64,000 bases of DNA from Lactococcus taiwanensis (GTDB lineage: Bacteria > Bacillota > Bacilli > Lactobacillales > Streptococcaceae). This document shows positions 1 to 9,254 of this stretch, piece after piece. The position numbers were made by a program, and so were the translations under genes. Each line of letters opens with the position of its first letter. The first letter of the stretch is position 1. The DNA lies in NCBI RefSeq assembly GCF_014905395.1, contig NZ_BNDT01000004.1, forward strand, positions 124,001 through 188,000, read 5' to 3'. Under the pieces are notes generated by a model. That model was not told the origin of the DNA. It did not search any database and saw only the letters and a list, made by a program, of their open reading frames with translations.

Positions 1-3000
1 ACGCGTCATGACTTCATCTTCGTCCAACTCACGTAAGTCAAGAACATTGCTATCTGCATCGAGCACTTTCATATCAAGACCCAATGATTGCAATTCTTTA
101 ACTAATACACGGAATGATTCAGGAAGACCTGGTTTAGGAATACGTTCACCTTTAACGATTGCTTCATAAGCACGTGTACGTCCAATCACGTCATCTGACT
201 TGTATGTCAAGATTTCTTGAAGGACATTGGCCGCACCATAAGCTTCCAGTGCCCAAACTTCCATTTCCCCGAAACGTTGTCCACCGAACTGTGCTTTACC
301 ACCGAGCGGTTGTTGTGTAACGAGTGAGTAAGGACCTACTGAACGAGCATGGAGTTTATCATCAACCATGTGGTGAAGTTTAATCATGTACATGACACCG
401 ACTGAAATTCGGTTATCAAATGGTTCACCAGTACGACCATCATAAAGGACAGTCTTAGCATCAGCAGCCATACCAGCTTCTTTAACGGTATCCCAGATAT
501 CTTCATCAGATGCTCCATCAAAGACTGGTGTCGCGATGTGGATACCTAAAGTACGAGCCGCCATCCCTAAATGAAGCTCCATAACTTGTCCGATATTCAT
601 CCGTGATGGCACCCCAAGTGGGTTCAACATGATATCAATAGGTGTTCCATCTGGTAAGTAAGGCATATCTTCCACAGGCACAATGTTTGAAACAACCCCT
701 TTGTTACCATGGCGTCCGGCCATTTTATCCCCAACGTGAATCTTACGTTTTTGAGCGATAAAGACACGAACCAATTTATTCACACCTGAAGGTAATTCAT
801 CACCATTTTCGCGTGTAAACACACGAACGTCATGAACAATACCGCCACCTCCGTGAGGTACCCGAAGGGATGTATCACGCACTTCACGAGCTTTTTCACC
901 GAAGATTGCACGAAGCAAACGTTCTTCTGGTGTTGGATCAGTTTCACCTTTAGGAGTTACTTTACCAACAAGCAAGTCACCGTCTTTCACTTCGGCACCA
1001 ATACGGATAATACCCGCTTCGTCAAGGTTTTTGAGTGCTTCATCCCCAACGTTTGGAATTTCACGCGTAATTTCTTCAGGGCCAAGTTTTGTATCGCGTG
1101 TTTCTGATTCATATTCTTCGATAGCAATAGAGGTATAAACGTCGTCTTTAATCAAACGTTCTGACATGATTACCGCATCCTCGAAGTTGTAACCTTCCCA
1201 AGTCATATAAGCAACAAGTGGATTTTGACCAAGGGCCATTTCCCCATTTTCCATTGAAGGACCATCAGCAATGATGTCTCCTTTTTCAACTTTTTCTCCA
1301 AGTTGAGCCAATGGACGTTGATTATAAGAAGTTCCTGAGTTTGAACGACGATATTTAGTGATGTGGTAAATATCCAGCTCACCAGAAGTACGACGAACGC
1401 GAATTTCATTTCCGTCTACATATTCGACTACTCCGTCATGTTTAGCAAGCAAAGCTGCACCAGAGTCACGGGCAGTTTGATGTTCCATCCCAGTACCAAT
1501 CCAAGGAGCATGTGGGTCAATCAGTGGCACTGCTTGACGTTGCATGTTGGCTCCCATGAGGGCACGGTTGGAGTCATCGTTTTCCAAGAATGGAATACAT
1601 GCAGCAGCAACGGCGATAACCTGTTTAGGTGAAACGTCCATATAGTCTGCTGTTGAAGCTTCAACTTCAATATTGTTACCCGTATGACGAGCCATAACTG
1701 TTTCATTAGCAAAGCGGCTATCTTCCGTCAATGGTGAGTTGGCTTGGGCAACAGTATAGTTGTCTTCTTCATCGGCAGTCAAATATTCAACTTCGTCAGT
1801 AACAATACCATTTACACGGTCAACACGACGATATGGTGACATAATGAAACCATATTCGTTTACTTTGGCGTATGATGACAAGTTGTTAATCAAACCGATG
1901 TTTGGTCCTTCAGGTGTTTCAATAGGACACATACGGCCATAGTGAGTATAGTGAACGTCACGTACTTCATATGAAGCACGGTCACGTGAGATACCCCCAG
2001 GTCCTAAGGCAGAAAAACGACGTTTGTGTGAAAGCTCAGACAAAGGATTGTGTTGGTCCATGAACTGTGAAAGTTGTGAAGAACCAAAGAATTCTTTGAT
2101 TGAAGCTGTTACAGGACGAATGTTAATCAAACCTTGTGGTGTGATATTTTCATTTTCTGAAGATGACATCCGTTCGCGAATGACACGCTCCATACGTGAA
2201 AGTCCGATACGTACTTGGTTTTGGAGTAATTCACCTACTGAACGGATACGACGGTTACCTAAGTGGTCAATATCGTCCACTTTACCAATACCTTCAGCAA
2301 GACCCAGCCAATAACTAATATTCGCAATTACATCTGCTGGTGTCAAAACACGGCACTCAGCGTCTGGTGTACCATTTGACAATAATGTAACCACACGTTC
2401 TGGATCTTTAGGTGAGTAAACTTTGATGCTTTGCAAAGTGATAGGTTCTGGAATAACAGCATCATCAGAAGGTTCAACTACAAAGTTTCCAAGACCGTTA
2501 TCAAGCAATGGTTCAATCAAATCAAGCACATCACGAGTAACAAGCGTATCAGTATTTACAAGAATTTCACCAGTCTCTGGATCAACAATTGGTTCAGCCA
2601 AAGTCAAGCCAAGCAAACGATTTTTAAGTGCTAATTTCTTGTTAAATTTATAACGTCCAACAGGGGCAAAATCATAACGTTTTGGATCAAAGAAACGCGC
2701 AACAAGCAAACCACGTGAACTATCCGCTGTTTTTGGTTCCCCTGGGCGCAAGCGGTCATAAATGTCTTTGAGTGCTTCTTCTACACGAGTATCCGCTGGA
2801 TTTTTATGCACATCTTTGCCCAAAGTATCCGTCAAGAGTTGAGTTTCACCCAACAATTCAAGAATTTCTTCATCTGAGCCAAAACCAAGCGCACGCAACA
2901 TTGTTGTAAAGGTTAATTTACGTGTGCGGTCAATACGAACATAACCAATGCCTTTGGCATCAGTGTCTAACTCAAACCATGCCCCACGGTTAGGAATAGT

Positions 3001-3483
3001 GGTATGACCGAAGCTTTCCAGACCATTTTTATCCGTTTTGAGGTGGAAATAAGAACCTGGGCTACGTACCAATTGGCTGACGATCAAACGTTCTGAACCA
3101 TTGTTGATAAATGTACCCATTTCAGTCATGAGTGGGAAGTCCCCAAAGAAGACTTCTTGTGTTTTCAGCTCGCCCGTTTCTTTATTCACCAGACGGAAGG
3201 TTACATAGATAGGTGCTGAATAGTTTGCATCATGAGCGCGAGCTTCTTCAACAGTGTATTTAGGTGTCTTCATTTCATAACCGACAAATTCAAGCTCCAT
3301 AGTGCCTGCGAAGTTGTCGATTGGGAACATTTCTTTAAAGACATTTGCTAGACCTTCATCGAGAAAGTTCTTATAACTTAATGTTTGAACTTCGATAAGG
3401 TTTGGCAAACCGATTACTTCTTTAATACGTGAAAAGCTGCGTCTTGTACGGTGTTTACCGTATTTTACGTCATGTCCTGCCAA
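1..3483 (-). CDS. rpoB: RNA polymerase beta subunit RpoB, 3' end outside window
   Basis: Encodes the beta subunit of DNA-dependent RNA polymerase, which forms the catalytic cleft with beta prime. The minus strand is open from 3483 to the window edge, 1161 codons. The last visible residues read [20 protein letters not shown], as near the C-terminus of lactococcal RpoB, so only a few dozen codons are missing. The start chosen is TTG at 3481-3483, giving (M)[20 protein letters not shown], the standard N-terminus, preceded by GAGGAG at a good distance. The frame is intact. The identity is certain; only the TTG start is inferred. Confidence 0.97.
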   Translation of the reverse strand, partial: MAGHDVKYGKHRTRRSFSRIKEVIGLPNLIEVQTLSYKNFLDEGLANVFKEMFPIDNFAGTMELEFVGYEMKTPKYTVEEARAHDANYSAPIYVTFRLVNKETGELKTQEVFFGDFPLMTEMGTFINNGSERLIVSQLVRSPGSYFHLKTDKNGLESFGHTTIPNRGAWFELDTDAKGIGYVRIDRTRKLTFTTMLRALGFGSDEEILELLGETQLLTDTLGKDVHKNPADTRVEEALKDIYDRLRPGEPKTADSSRGLLVARFFDPKRYDFAPVGRYKFNKKLALKNRLLGLTLAEPIVDPETGEILVNTDTLVTRDVLDLIEPLLDNGLGNFVVEPSDDAVIPEPITLQSIKVYSPKDPERVVTLLSNGTPDAECRVLTPADVIANISYWLGLAEGIGKVDDIDHLGNRRIRSVGELLQNQVRIGLSRMERVIRERMSSSENENITPQGLINIRPVTASIKEFFGSSQLSQFMDQHNPLSELSHKRRFSALGPGGISRDRASYEVRDVHYTHYGRMCPIETPEGPNIGLINNLSSYAKVNEYGFIMSPYRRVDRVNGIVTDEVEYLTADEEDNYTVAQANSPLTEDSRFANETVMARHTGNNIEVEASTADYMDVSPKQVIAVAAACIPFLENDDSNRALMGANMQRQAVPLIDPHAPWIGTGMEHQTARDSGAALLAKHDGVVEYVDGNEIRVRRTSGELDIYHITKYRRSNSGTSYNQRPLAQLGEKVEKGDIIADGPSMENGEMALGQNPLVAYMTWEGYNFEDAVIMSERLIKDDVYTSIAIEEYESETRDTKLGPEEITREIPNVGDEALKNLDEAGIIRIGAEVKDGDLLVGKVTPKGETDPTPEERLLRAIFGEKAREVRDTSLRVPHGGGGIVHDVRVFTRENGDELPSGVNKLVRVFIAQKRKIHVGDKMAGRHGNKGVVSNIVPVEDMPYLPDGTPIDIMLNPLGVPSRMNIGQVMELHLGMAARTLGIHIATPVFDGASDEDIWDTVKEAGMAADAKTVLYDGRTGEPFDNRISVGVMYMIKLHHMVDDKLHARSVGPYSLVTQQPLGGKAQFGGQRFGEMEVWALEAYGAANVLQEILTYKSDDVIGRTRAYEAIVKGERIPKPGLPESFRVLVKELQSLGLDMKVLDADSNVLDLRELDEDEVMTR

Positions 3484-3578
3484 GTGTTTTCTCCTCTATT
3501 TTTTAGATTAGATTAAAAAAGTCTGTGTTTTTGGTGAATTTATGATGAAAAACACTGAAAAGTCTGTAGTTTGTCTTT

Positions 3579-3607
3579 TTCATAACTTTCGTATTTTTCA
3601 CTGTAAA
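3579..3607 (-). promoter_or_regulatory. rpoB promoter
   Basis: On the minus strand the -35 box TTTACA (3602-3607) and the -10 box TATGAA (3579-3584) are separated by exactly 17 bp. They lie just downstream of a terminator and about 95 bp upstream of the rpoB start. The leader is AT-rich. Confidence 0.6.
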
Positions 3608-3614
3608 AGACGCC

Positions 3615-3650
3615 AAAAAAGCAACGAAAACATCATGTGTTCCGTTGCTT
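3615..3650 (-). terminator. Rho-independent terminator upstream of rpoB
   Basis: On the minus strand a stem with AGCAACG paired to CGTTGCT, plus an inner AACA/TGTT helix, is followed at once by six T residues. It most likely ends the CodY-like transcript. Because rpoB is read in the same direction it could also attenuate read-through into rpoB. Confidence 0.7.
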
Positions 3651-3776
3651 ACAAAGCCTATGGGGACAAGAGATCCCACAGATTTTGCTGACAAACCATT
3701 ATTTCTATTATACCTTATTCTTCGAGTTTTGGCAAGAGAAATTTAGGGGAGAAAAAGGAGTCAGCTCTCTAAAAAT

Positions 3777-4379
3777 TTATAAATCTATTTTCTCGATAAT
3801 AGTTTTGAAGGATTCCAGTTCTGGACGTGAAAGTGTTTGGATCAATGCTTGAAATGTGCTATTTCGCCGCTTTTCTTCAAGGGCATCGAGCATCATATAG
3901 GACAATTGATTTCCGATAAATGTCGCAAAAATATCCAAAAGAATCATTTGTTCTTCATTTAAGGGTTTAGAGCTTAAGACAAATAATGTCCCTAAACGTA
4001 AATCACTTCCTTCGATAGGTATAGAAGTTAGCAAATGCTCTGAGAAGTTAGAAAGGAGTTCTTTTACTAAAGCTAATGATGAATCTTGGAGCGCAACATT
4101 TGCTTGGCTCTGGTATTGTGAAAGAATCTGCTCAGAAACCTCTTCTGAAAGTTTCTGATGTGTAAAAAAATTTTTAAGGGTAAGATTGCTTGTCAAATCT
4201 TCACTGAAATAGCCATAGCCTAGACAGCTTCTCTTGGTATCAACCATAAATAGTTCACCAGAAATGATGCGCGCTACCTGCTCAAACATTTTTTGATACG
4301 GAAGTTGTTCGGAGAAATCAACTGATGTCTTTCTTAAGATGGCATTCAATTGTTTTGTCTTTTTGATGATTTTTTCCAC
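3777..4379 (-). CDS. CodY-like GAF-domain protein lacking the winged-helix DNA-binding domain
   Basis: A 200-residue protein that follows CodY along its whole length: the N-terminal helix (KKTKQLNAILR), LPYQKM, LGYGYFSE, the LRLGTLF strand, and the long linker helix ending LSRPELESFKTIIEKIDL. It stops where CodY (about 260 residues) enters its winged helix-turn-helix. No remnant of that domain follows in any frame before the terminator. Aligned from memory with B. subtilis and L. lactis CodY, the Arg that binds the branched-chain amino acid carboxylate is Thr67 here and the pocket Tyr is Val81. The GTG start has AAGGAG five bases upstream. The name codZ may have been used for such a lactococcal paralogue, but I cannot verify this. 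It may modulate CodY or bind another ligand; function is inferred. Confidence 0.8.
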   Translation of the reverse strand: MEKIIKKTKQLNAILRKTSVDFSEQLPYQKMFEQVARIISGELFMVDTKRSCLGYGYFSEDLTSNLTLKNFFTHQKLSEEVSEQILSQYQSQANVALQDSSLALVKELLSNFSEHLLTSIPIEGSDLRLGTLFVLSSKPLNEEQMILLDIFATFIGNQLSYMMLDALEEKRRNSTFQALIQTLSRPELESFKTIIEKIDL

Positions 4380-4437
4380 ATTTTCTCCTTTTTTATTGTA
4401 TTGTTTAAAACACTATCGTAATTTTTCAATTACCTTT

Positions 4438-4466
4438 ATCCTATCACATGACCTTTCACGTGTCAA
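4438..4466 (-). promoter_or_regulatory. Promoter of the CodY-like gene
   Basis: Minus-strand -35 TTGACA (4461-4466), 17-bp spacer, -10 TAGGAT (4438-4443), about 60 bp upstream of the GTG start. The intergenic region also serves the divergent regulator gene at 4617. Confidence 0.65.
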
Positions 4467-4535
4467 ATGTCATATACTATTGGGAAAAATTAAGTTTTTA
4501 TCCAAAATATTTCTAGATGACGTTAGTTTTTCCTT

Positions 4536-4562
4536 TTATATCATAAACACATGTGATATAAT
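4536..4562 (+). promoter_or_regulatory. Extended -10 promoter with overlapping inverted repeat
   Basis: TGATATAAT (4554-4562) is an extended -10 element for the regulator gene at 4617. An inverted repeat, TTATATCA (4536-4543) and TGATATAA (4554-4561), with CACATGTG between the arms, lies on top of it. This is a plausible operator for autoregulation by the downstream helix-turn-helix protein. Confidence 0.5.
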
Positions 4563-4616
4563 ATAAAGATTACAAATATATTAAAGATGACGTATTTATA
4601 CGCCGAGAGGTGAGCC

Positions 4617-5279
4617 TTGTTATTTTATGATCGTTTAAAAAATCTAGTTATTGATGCTCAAAAATCTTTCAACCAGGTCGAAAGAGAGTTGGGCTATCCA
4701 AGAAATGCACTTGCCAACTATCGTTTAGGCAAGGAACCTAGTGCAAAGCGTTTAGCAGAGATTGCAGATTACTTCGGTGTCACCACCGAGTATTTGATGG
4801 GCAAAGGGGAAGATTACAACTTAAAGAAAGCTGAACTTTTATTTGATTACTTAAGTACTGAGAAAAAGCAAGTTTTGCTTGATTATGTCCAACAACGTAT
4901 TGATGACTTGAAAAGGCAAGAAAAGAATTACACGCCTTTAAAGGTTCAACAATATGTTTATTGCGGTAATCAAACCTGGACTTTACGCACAAGCGATGCT
5001 GCTTTAGATGTTTTATCTGAACAGCTTCCAGAAGACTATGATATAGTATTTGAGCTGCTTAAAGAAGAACACGAGCACTCAAATTCTTTTGCACAAGGTA
5101 AGCTTGTTTTTATCAAGTACACTACTTCCATCCCTAAAGAAACCATCTATTCTTTTGTGGTCGAGAATCATCAAGTCGCAAAAGTACTAACTAAGGATGA
5201 GGGAGGCTATACGCTAAAAGAGTACGATCTCACTGAAGAAGAATTTTATGGAAAAGTGGTTAAGATTACTGACCATTAG
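4617..5279 (+). CDS. XRE/Cro-CI family regulator with degenerate S24 peptidase-like C-terminus
   Basis: A 220-residue transcription factor. Residues 1-63 form a Cro/CI helix-turn-helix (FNQVERELGYPRNALANY, then the LAEIADYFGVTTEYLMGK helices). Residues 65-105 are helical, possibly a dimerisation linker. Residues 140-217 resemble the LexA/HdiR S24 fold: GKLVFIKY, then VAKVL with a Lys (189) near the catalytic position, and a final YGKVVKI. The position expected for the catalytic Ser is Glu153 by eye, so self-cleavage is doubtful. The start is TTG at 4617, six bases after GAGAGG; no better start is present. It is divergent from the CodY-like gene and may control the shared intergenic region. 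Targets are unknown. Confidence 0.75.
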   Translation: MLFYDRLKNLVIDAQKSFNQVERELGYPRNALANYRLGKEPSAKRLAEIADYFGVTTEYLMGKGEDYNLKKAELLFDYLSTEKKQVLLDYVQQRIDDLKRQEKNYTPLKVQQYVYCGNQTWTLRTSDAALDVLSEQLPEDYDIVFELLKEEHEHSNSFAQGKLVFIKYTTSIPKETIYSFVVENHQVAKVLTKDEGGYTLKEYDLTEEEFYGKVVKITDH

Positions 5280-5293
5280 TACCTCTACTTCTA

Positions 5294-5335
5294 AATAAAA
5301 AGAGCGGTTCATAATAAACCACTCTTTTTATTTTT
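5294..5335. terminator. Bidirectional terminator between regulator and pepO
   Basis: AAAAAGAG-GGTT pairs with AACC-CTCTTTTT around a short loop, with A and T runs on both sides. It can serve the plus-strand regulator and the minus-strand pepO, which converge here. Confidence 0.8.
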
Positions 5336-5350
5336 ACCGTTCCCTATTAC

Positions 5351-7234
5351 TTACCAAATCTTTAATCGTTGGCTTGGTTTACGATACATTTTATCATTAG
5401 GCTGAATATCAAAAGCCTCATAAAACTCTTCTAGATTAGTAGGAGGGATATTTGCACGGAGTTTCGCAGGGGCGTGTACGTCCATTGAAAGAAGCATTTG
5501 CTGAAACTCGGTGCTGGCTTTCATGCGCCAAATTTTTGCCCATTGGCTAAAGAAAGCTTGCAAATCAACATCTTTTTCTCGTTTAGCAGCAGTTAGAGCC
5601 GCTGTGATGCCCCCTTGATCGGCAATATTTTCAGAGACAATGAGTTTACCGTTAGCGGGACCAGCATCGGTTTCTACGCCATCAAATAGGGCAATCATTT
5701 CTTGTTGTTTTTCTTCAAAGGCTTTGTAATCTTCATCACGCCACCATTTATTAAGATTTCCATATTGGTCAAATTGCGCACCATTATTATCAAAGGCATG
5801 AGAAATCTCATGGGCAATCACAGCACCAATTCCTCCATAGTTTTGAGAAGCAGATTGATTCAAATCATAGAAAGGAGCCTGAAGAATCGCTGCTGGAAAA
5901 ACAATTGTATTGCTATCTGGGCTATAGTAAGCATTGACCATATGCGCAGGCATGTGCCATGTCGTTTTATCTACATCCTCATTGAATTTTTCATACAAAC
6001 GAGCAGTTAAGACTTCATCAAAGTATACGGCGTCTTCATATAATGTCCCTTCACCCACTTTGAGTTTTCGGTAAACTTCTGGTAGATGATCAGGATAACC
6101 GATAAAGGGGGTAATGGCATCGAGTTTTTCAATGGCTTTTGCTGCTGTTTCCTGACTGAGCCAGTCATTGTTACGCAAACGTTCCTGATAGACTTTGATC
6201 ATCGCAAAAACCATATGCTCTACATCTGCTTTTGCTGCTGCACCAAAATATTTTTCCCCATAAAAACGACCAATAACTTGACTAAAGTATGTTTCTGTGA
6301 GATCTAACTGATGTTTTTCTTGACTGCGAGCTTCTTGAACATTTGATAGAAGGCGACTATAGGCACCTCCAAGTACACGTAGCTCTTCGGTAAGAAAGGA
6401 GGTTGCACGACGTGCAGCTTTGGTAAGCATCCAAGCTTTAATTAAAGCCCAATTCTCTTCGTTCACTAACTGATTAAAAGTTTCATAAAAACGGTCTTCG
6501 TAAACGATAATCTTTTGTGGCTCGGCTTGAACAAGTTCTTTAATAAAACCTTTAAATTCGATCGTGTTGATGTGGCTGACGAACGCGTCAGTAGCCACAG
6601 GGTGGTATAATTCTGCATATTTGGCCCATTCTTCAGATGTATTTGCTGATGGGACCAAAAGTGCATCAAATTTCACTGCGTCAGCAGCAATTTGCTCTGC
6701 TTCCTCTACTCCGAAGACCTTTAAGATTTCTGCTGAGTTTTTAGCCCAGAAATCCAAGAGTTCACTGCGGCGTGGATGCTCTTTTGCATAATAGGTCGTA
6801 TCTGGCAAAATCAACCCAGGGCTTGAAAAACCTAAGGCATAATGGACGGCGTCTTTCATATCAGGCTCAACACCAAAAGCAAAGGGCAAGGGAGCTTGTG
6901 AATGAAAGACGAGGTTGATCAGTTGTTCTTGGAAATCCTCAAAGTTTGATAAATTTTGTATCTTAGCCAACTCGGCTTTGACTGCTGTAAAGTCCGCCTG
7001 CTCACGTGCTGCCCAATCTCCTGCTTTATTATAAAACTTGATTGCTTCACGTAATTCAGCATTATCTGTCGGTAAGTTTGCTGACAGCTCCGTCAAATCT
7101 GCTGCAAGATTTTTTTCATTTTTTAAAACGAGTTCATCAAAAGCAGAAATCCGCGGTTTATCCGATGGGATTTTAGCGTTTTCTAGCCATTCAGCATTTA
7201 CTGCAGCAAAGAGATCATCTTGAATTCTTACCAT
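5351..7234 (-). CDS. pepO: Neutral endopeptidase PepO (M13 metallopeptidase)
   Basis: A 627-residue zinc oligoendopeptidase of the neprilysin (M13) family; in lactococci PepO cleaves casein-derived oligopeptides in the cytoplasm. No signal peptide is visible. The zinc site HEISH lies near residues 474-478, followed by the third-ligand region SENIADQGG about 60 residues on, and the NAYYSPDSN substrate-binding motif is present. Length matches the family. The ATG is preceded by GGAGG. Two copies of the palindrome family described in the findings lie inside this gene (6576-6591 and 7081-7096). Confidence 0.95.
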   Translation of the reverse strand: MVRIQDDLFAAVNAEWLENAKIPSDKPRISAFDELVLKNEKNLAADLTELSANLPTDNAELREAIKFYNKAGDWAAREQADFTAVKAELAKIQNLSNFEDFQEQLINLVFHSQAPLPFAFGVEPDMKDAVHYALGFSSPGLILPDTTYYAKEHPRRSELLDFWAKNSAEILKVFGVEEAEQIAADAVKFDALLVPSANTSEEWAKYAELYHPVATDAFVSHINTIEFKGFIKELVQAEPQKIIVYEDRFYETFNQLVNEENWALIKAWMLTKAARRATSFLTEELRVLGGAYSRLLSNVQEARSQEKHQLDLTETYFSQVIGRFYGEKYFGAAAKADVEHMVFAMIKVYQERLRNNDWLSQETAAKAIEKLDAITPFIGYPDHLPEVYRKLKVGEGTLYEDAVYFDEVLTARLYEKFNEDVDKTTWHMPAHMVNAYYSPDSNTIVFPAAILQAPFYDLNQSASQNYGGIGAVIAHEISHAFDNNGAQFDQYGNLNKWWRDEDYKAFEEKQQEMIALFDGVETDAGPANGKLIVSENIADQGGITAALTAAKREKDVDLQAFFSQWAKIWRMKASTEFQQMLLSMDVHAPAKLRANIPPTNLEEFYEAFDIQPNDKMYRKPSQRLKIW

Positions 7235-7315
7235 ATCATTCCTCCAGAATTTTTTATTTTCTACATTATAACACAGTCTGGTAATTTTGGTTATACAAAT
7301 TTAATAGAAAATTCA

Positions 7316-7350
7316 GAAAAAAAGTACTGATCAGCTGGTCAGTACTTTTC
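7316..7350 (-). terminator. Terminator of the flippase gene, built from the dispersed palindrome
   Basis: AGTACTGA-N-TCAGTACT (7323-7346), flanked by an A run and TTTT, lies directly downstream of the flippase stop and upstream of pepO. The core differs by one base from the CTGAC-N6-GTCAG family. Confidence 0.65.
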
Positions 7351-7357
7351 AGATATT

Positions 7358-9031
7358 TTAGATGTGTAATTTCTTTCGGAGTGTCAGGCCTCTGGGACCA
7401 AACCATTTTTCTAAAAGGCCGAGCTGTGCAGCAAACCAAAGATAAGTGTAGAATCCTGCTCCCCCAGCAATCAAGGTAATAATTGCTGAGCCGGTGCGAC
7501 CTGGGGTCTTTCCAAAAATCAAGCCCAAAATAACTTCTACAAGGATGACCACTACACTCATGAAAAGTGTTAATAAAGCCGCACCTTGTATACCTCGTAC
7601 TGTGTTTTTAATTGAAAAATGAGTGATTTCATGGAGTTTTCTAATGAAGAGGATAACTCCTACCAAGAATGAAATTGTTGTCGCAAGAAGCGGACCGTAA
7701 CTATGGAAGAGCAAAATCATTGGGGTCTGCAAGACAACTTTCACAATCAAAGTAATTGTAAAGAAGCGCATCGCTAGACGTTTATGATCCATCACTGTTA
7801 GTGGTGGATAGACAAGCATATACAGCCCTAACAAGAAGCTTTGCAAGATAGCAAAGACAAATAGATGTGATTGCAAACTAGAAGGGACCTGATAAAAAAG
7901 TGTATAGATAGGCTTTGTCAGTAAGGCCATCCCAATAACAGCTGGCAACATAAAGCCCACATAAAGTTGAAAATTATAGCCAATCAACGTCGCCAGCTCA
8001 CGCCGGTTCCCCTTTACATAGTGCTCAGTGATAAGGGGATCAGATACAGACCCTAAGGTTAAAGCCACACCCAACAAAACCATCGTCAACTTATCGGTGT
8101 TGGCAGAAAAATAACTCATTAGCGCCAGTAATTCGTTATGGCTATAGTCTGTGACCCAAGGCATCATGTTCATGAAGGTTGAGTTATCAATAATCTTAAA
8201 TATTTGAATGGCTGATCCTATGACGATGAAAGGAATCGCTGTATGCATCGTCGTTTTCAATATCTCTAAGGCATTAATTTTCGATTTGGCAGGGCCTGGG
8301 TGCAGGAGTTCCTTCATATTACCAGATTTGTAAAGGTAAAAGAATAAAACAGCATAAGAACCAAGCATCCCAACAAAAGCCGCAGTTGTCGACTGAGTAA
8401 CGGCGTGTTGCCAGTTATGGGAGCCAAGTTTCATGATAGCAAAAGTTGCCCCAAGCATCCAGATTACACGGACCACTTGCTCAAGCAATTGACTCATGGC
8501 ATAAGCTTTGACCTGATTGAGACCTTGGAAATAACCTCGAATGACCGACATCGAAGGGAATATTAAAACAGCAAGCGCAAGGCTCTTCATCACTGGAATT
8601 AAATCTGCGCTGTCCTTTCCGCCAACCAAAGTGGAGAGGGGACCAGATAGGAAAAACATTAAACCAGCAGCAACCACTCCCAATATTGCCATCACTCCTA
8701 GCATTTGTCGCACGAGACGATAAGCCATATTAGGATCTTCCAAAGTATTATAACGCGCTACCTCGCGAGCAACTGCTGCAGGAATCCCGACAGTTGAGAT
8801 AAGTAAAAAGAGCGCATAGATGTTATACCCCATGCTAAAGAGAGAGTTGGCTTCGTTACCAAACTTCCCCATCCAAGCATACCATGGGATAATATAGATA
8901 ACACCCAAAATCTTACCAATCATATCTGCACCTGTACGCCATGCAGTACCTGAGAGCATCTGATCTTTCGACTTTGCAGCCGTCTTACCAGGCTGTAAGC
9001 CCGGGTTCATTATTTTTTCTGAATCTTCCAT
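7358..9031 (-). CDS. murJ: MurJ/YtgP-type polysaccharide (lipid II) flippase
   Basis: A 557-residue integral membrane protein of the MOP exporter superfamily with about 14 hydrophobic segments. It is typical of the YtgP/MurJ proteins that flip lipid II across the membrane in streptococci and lactococci. The first 20 residues are hydrophilic, and the first helix begins near GKILGVIYIIPWYAW. It is divergent from murE, which acts earlier in the same peptidoglycan pathway, a pairing also known in streptococci. The ATG at 9029-9031 has only a weak ribosome-binding site; an internal ATG (codon 8) is an alternative start. Confidence 0.85.
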   Translation of the reverse strand: MEDSEKIMNPGLQPGKTAAKSKDQMLSGTAWRTGADMIGKILGVIYIIPWYAWMGKFGNEANSLFSMGYNIYALFLLISTVGIPAAVAREVARYNTLEDPNMAYRLVRQMLGVMAILGVVAAGLMFFLSGPLSTLVGGKDSADLIPVMKSLALAVLIFPSMSVIRGYFQGLNQVKAYAMSQLLEQVVRVIWMLGATFAIMKLGSHNWQHAVTQSTTAAFVGMLGSYAVLFFYLYKSGNMKELLHPGPAKSKINALEILKTTMHTAIPFIVIGSAIQIFKIIDNSTFMNMMPWVTDYSHNELLALMSYFSANTDKLTMVLLGVALTLGSVSDPLITEHYVKGNRRELATLIGYNFQLYVGFMLPAVIGMALLTKPIYTLFYQVPSSLQSHLFVFAILQSFLLGLYMLVYPPLTVMDHKRLAMRFFTITLIVKVVLQTPMILLFHSYGPLLATTISFLVGVILFIRKLHEITHFSIKNTVRGIQGAALLTLFMSVVVILVEVILGLIFGKTPGRTGSAIITLIAGGAGFYTYLWFAAQLGLLEKWFGPRGLTLRKKLHI

Positions 9032-9172
9032 TGTTCCATTTTACCCTAACTTGGCTTTTTTGACAATAATATAACGATATTTGTCCTTTAACTTTAGCAC
9101 TTTATTGAATTATTCTAAAGTAAAATACCTAAGCGAGCCTAAAACAAAGATGCGGCTATTGCTGGCTTATGC

Positions 9173-9178
9173 TATAAT
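9173..9178 (+). promoter_or_regulatory. Extended -10 promoter for murE
   Basis: TGCTATAAT is an extended -10 (TATAAT at 9173-9178) about 80 bp upstream of murE; no good -35 is present. The leader contains GGGC-AACA-GCCC and a TCGTG/CACGA hairpin (9227-9241) just before the ribosome-binding site. The rest of 9032-9254 shows nothing else I can support. Confidence 0.45.
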
Positions 9179-9254
9179 AAGAGAGATAGGGCAACAGCCC
9201 TTTAACTCCTTCTCCATTAGAAAGGCATCGTGTGCGCCACGATAGAGGGCAATT

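Noticed and set aside
1-3483. Reading frames opposite to rpoB such as 832-1107 (+)
   Set aside because: Shadows of the rpoB frame; no ribosome-binding site or family match.
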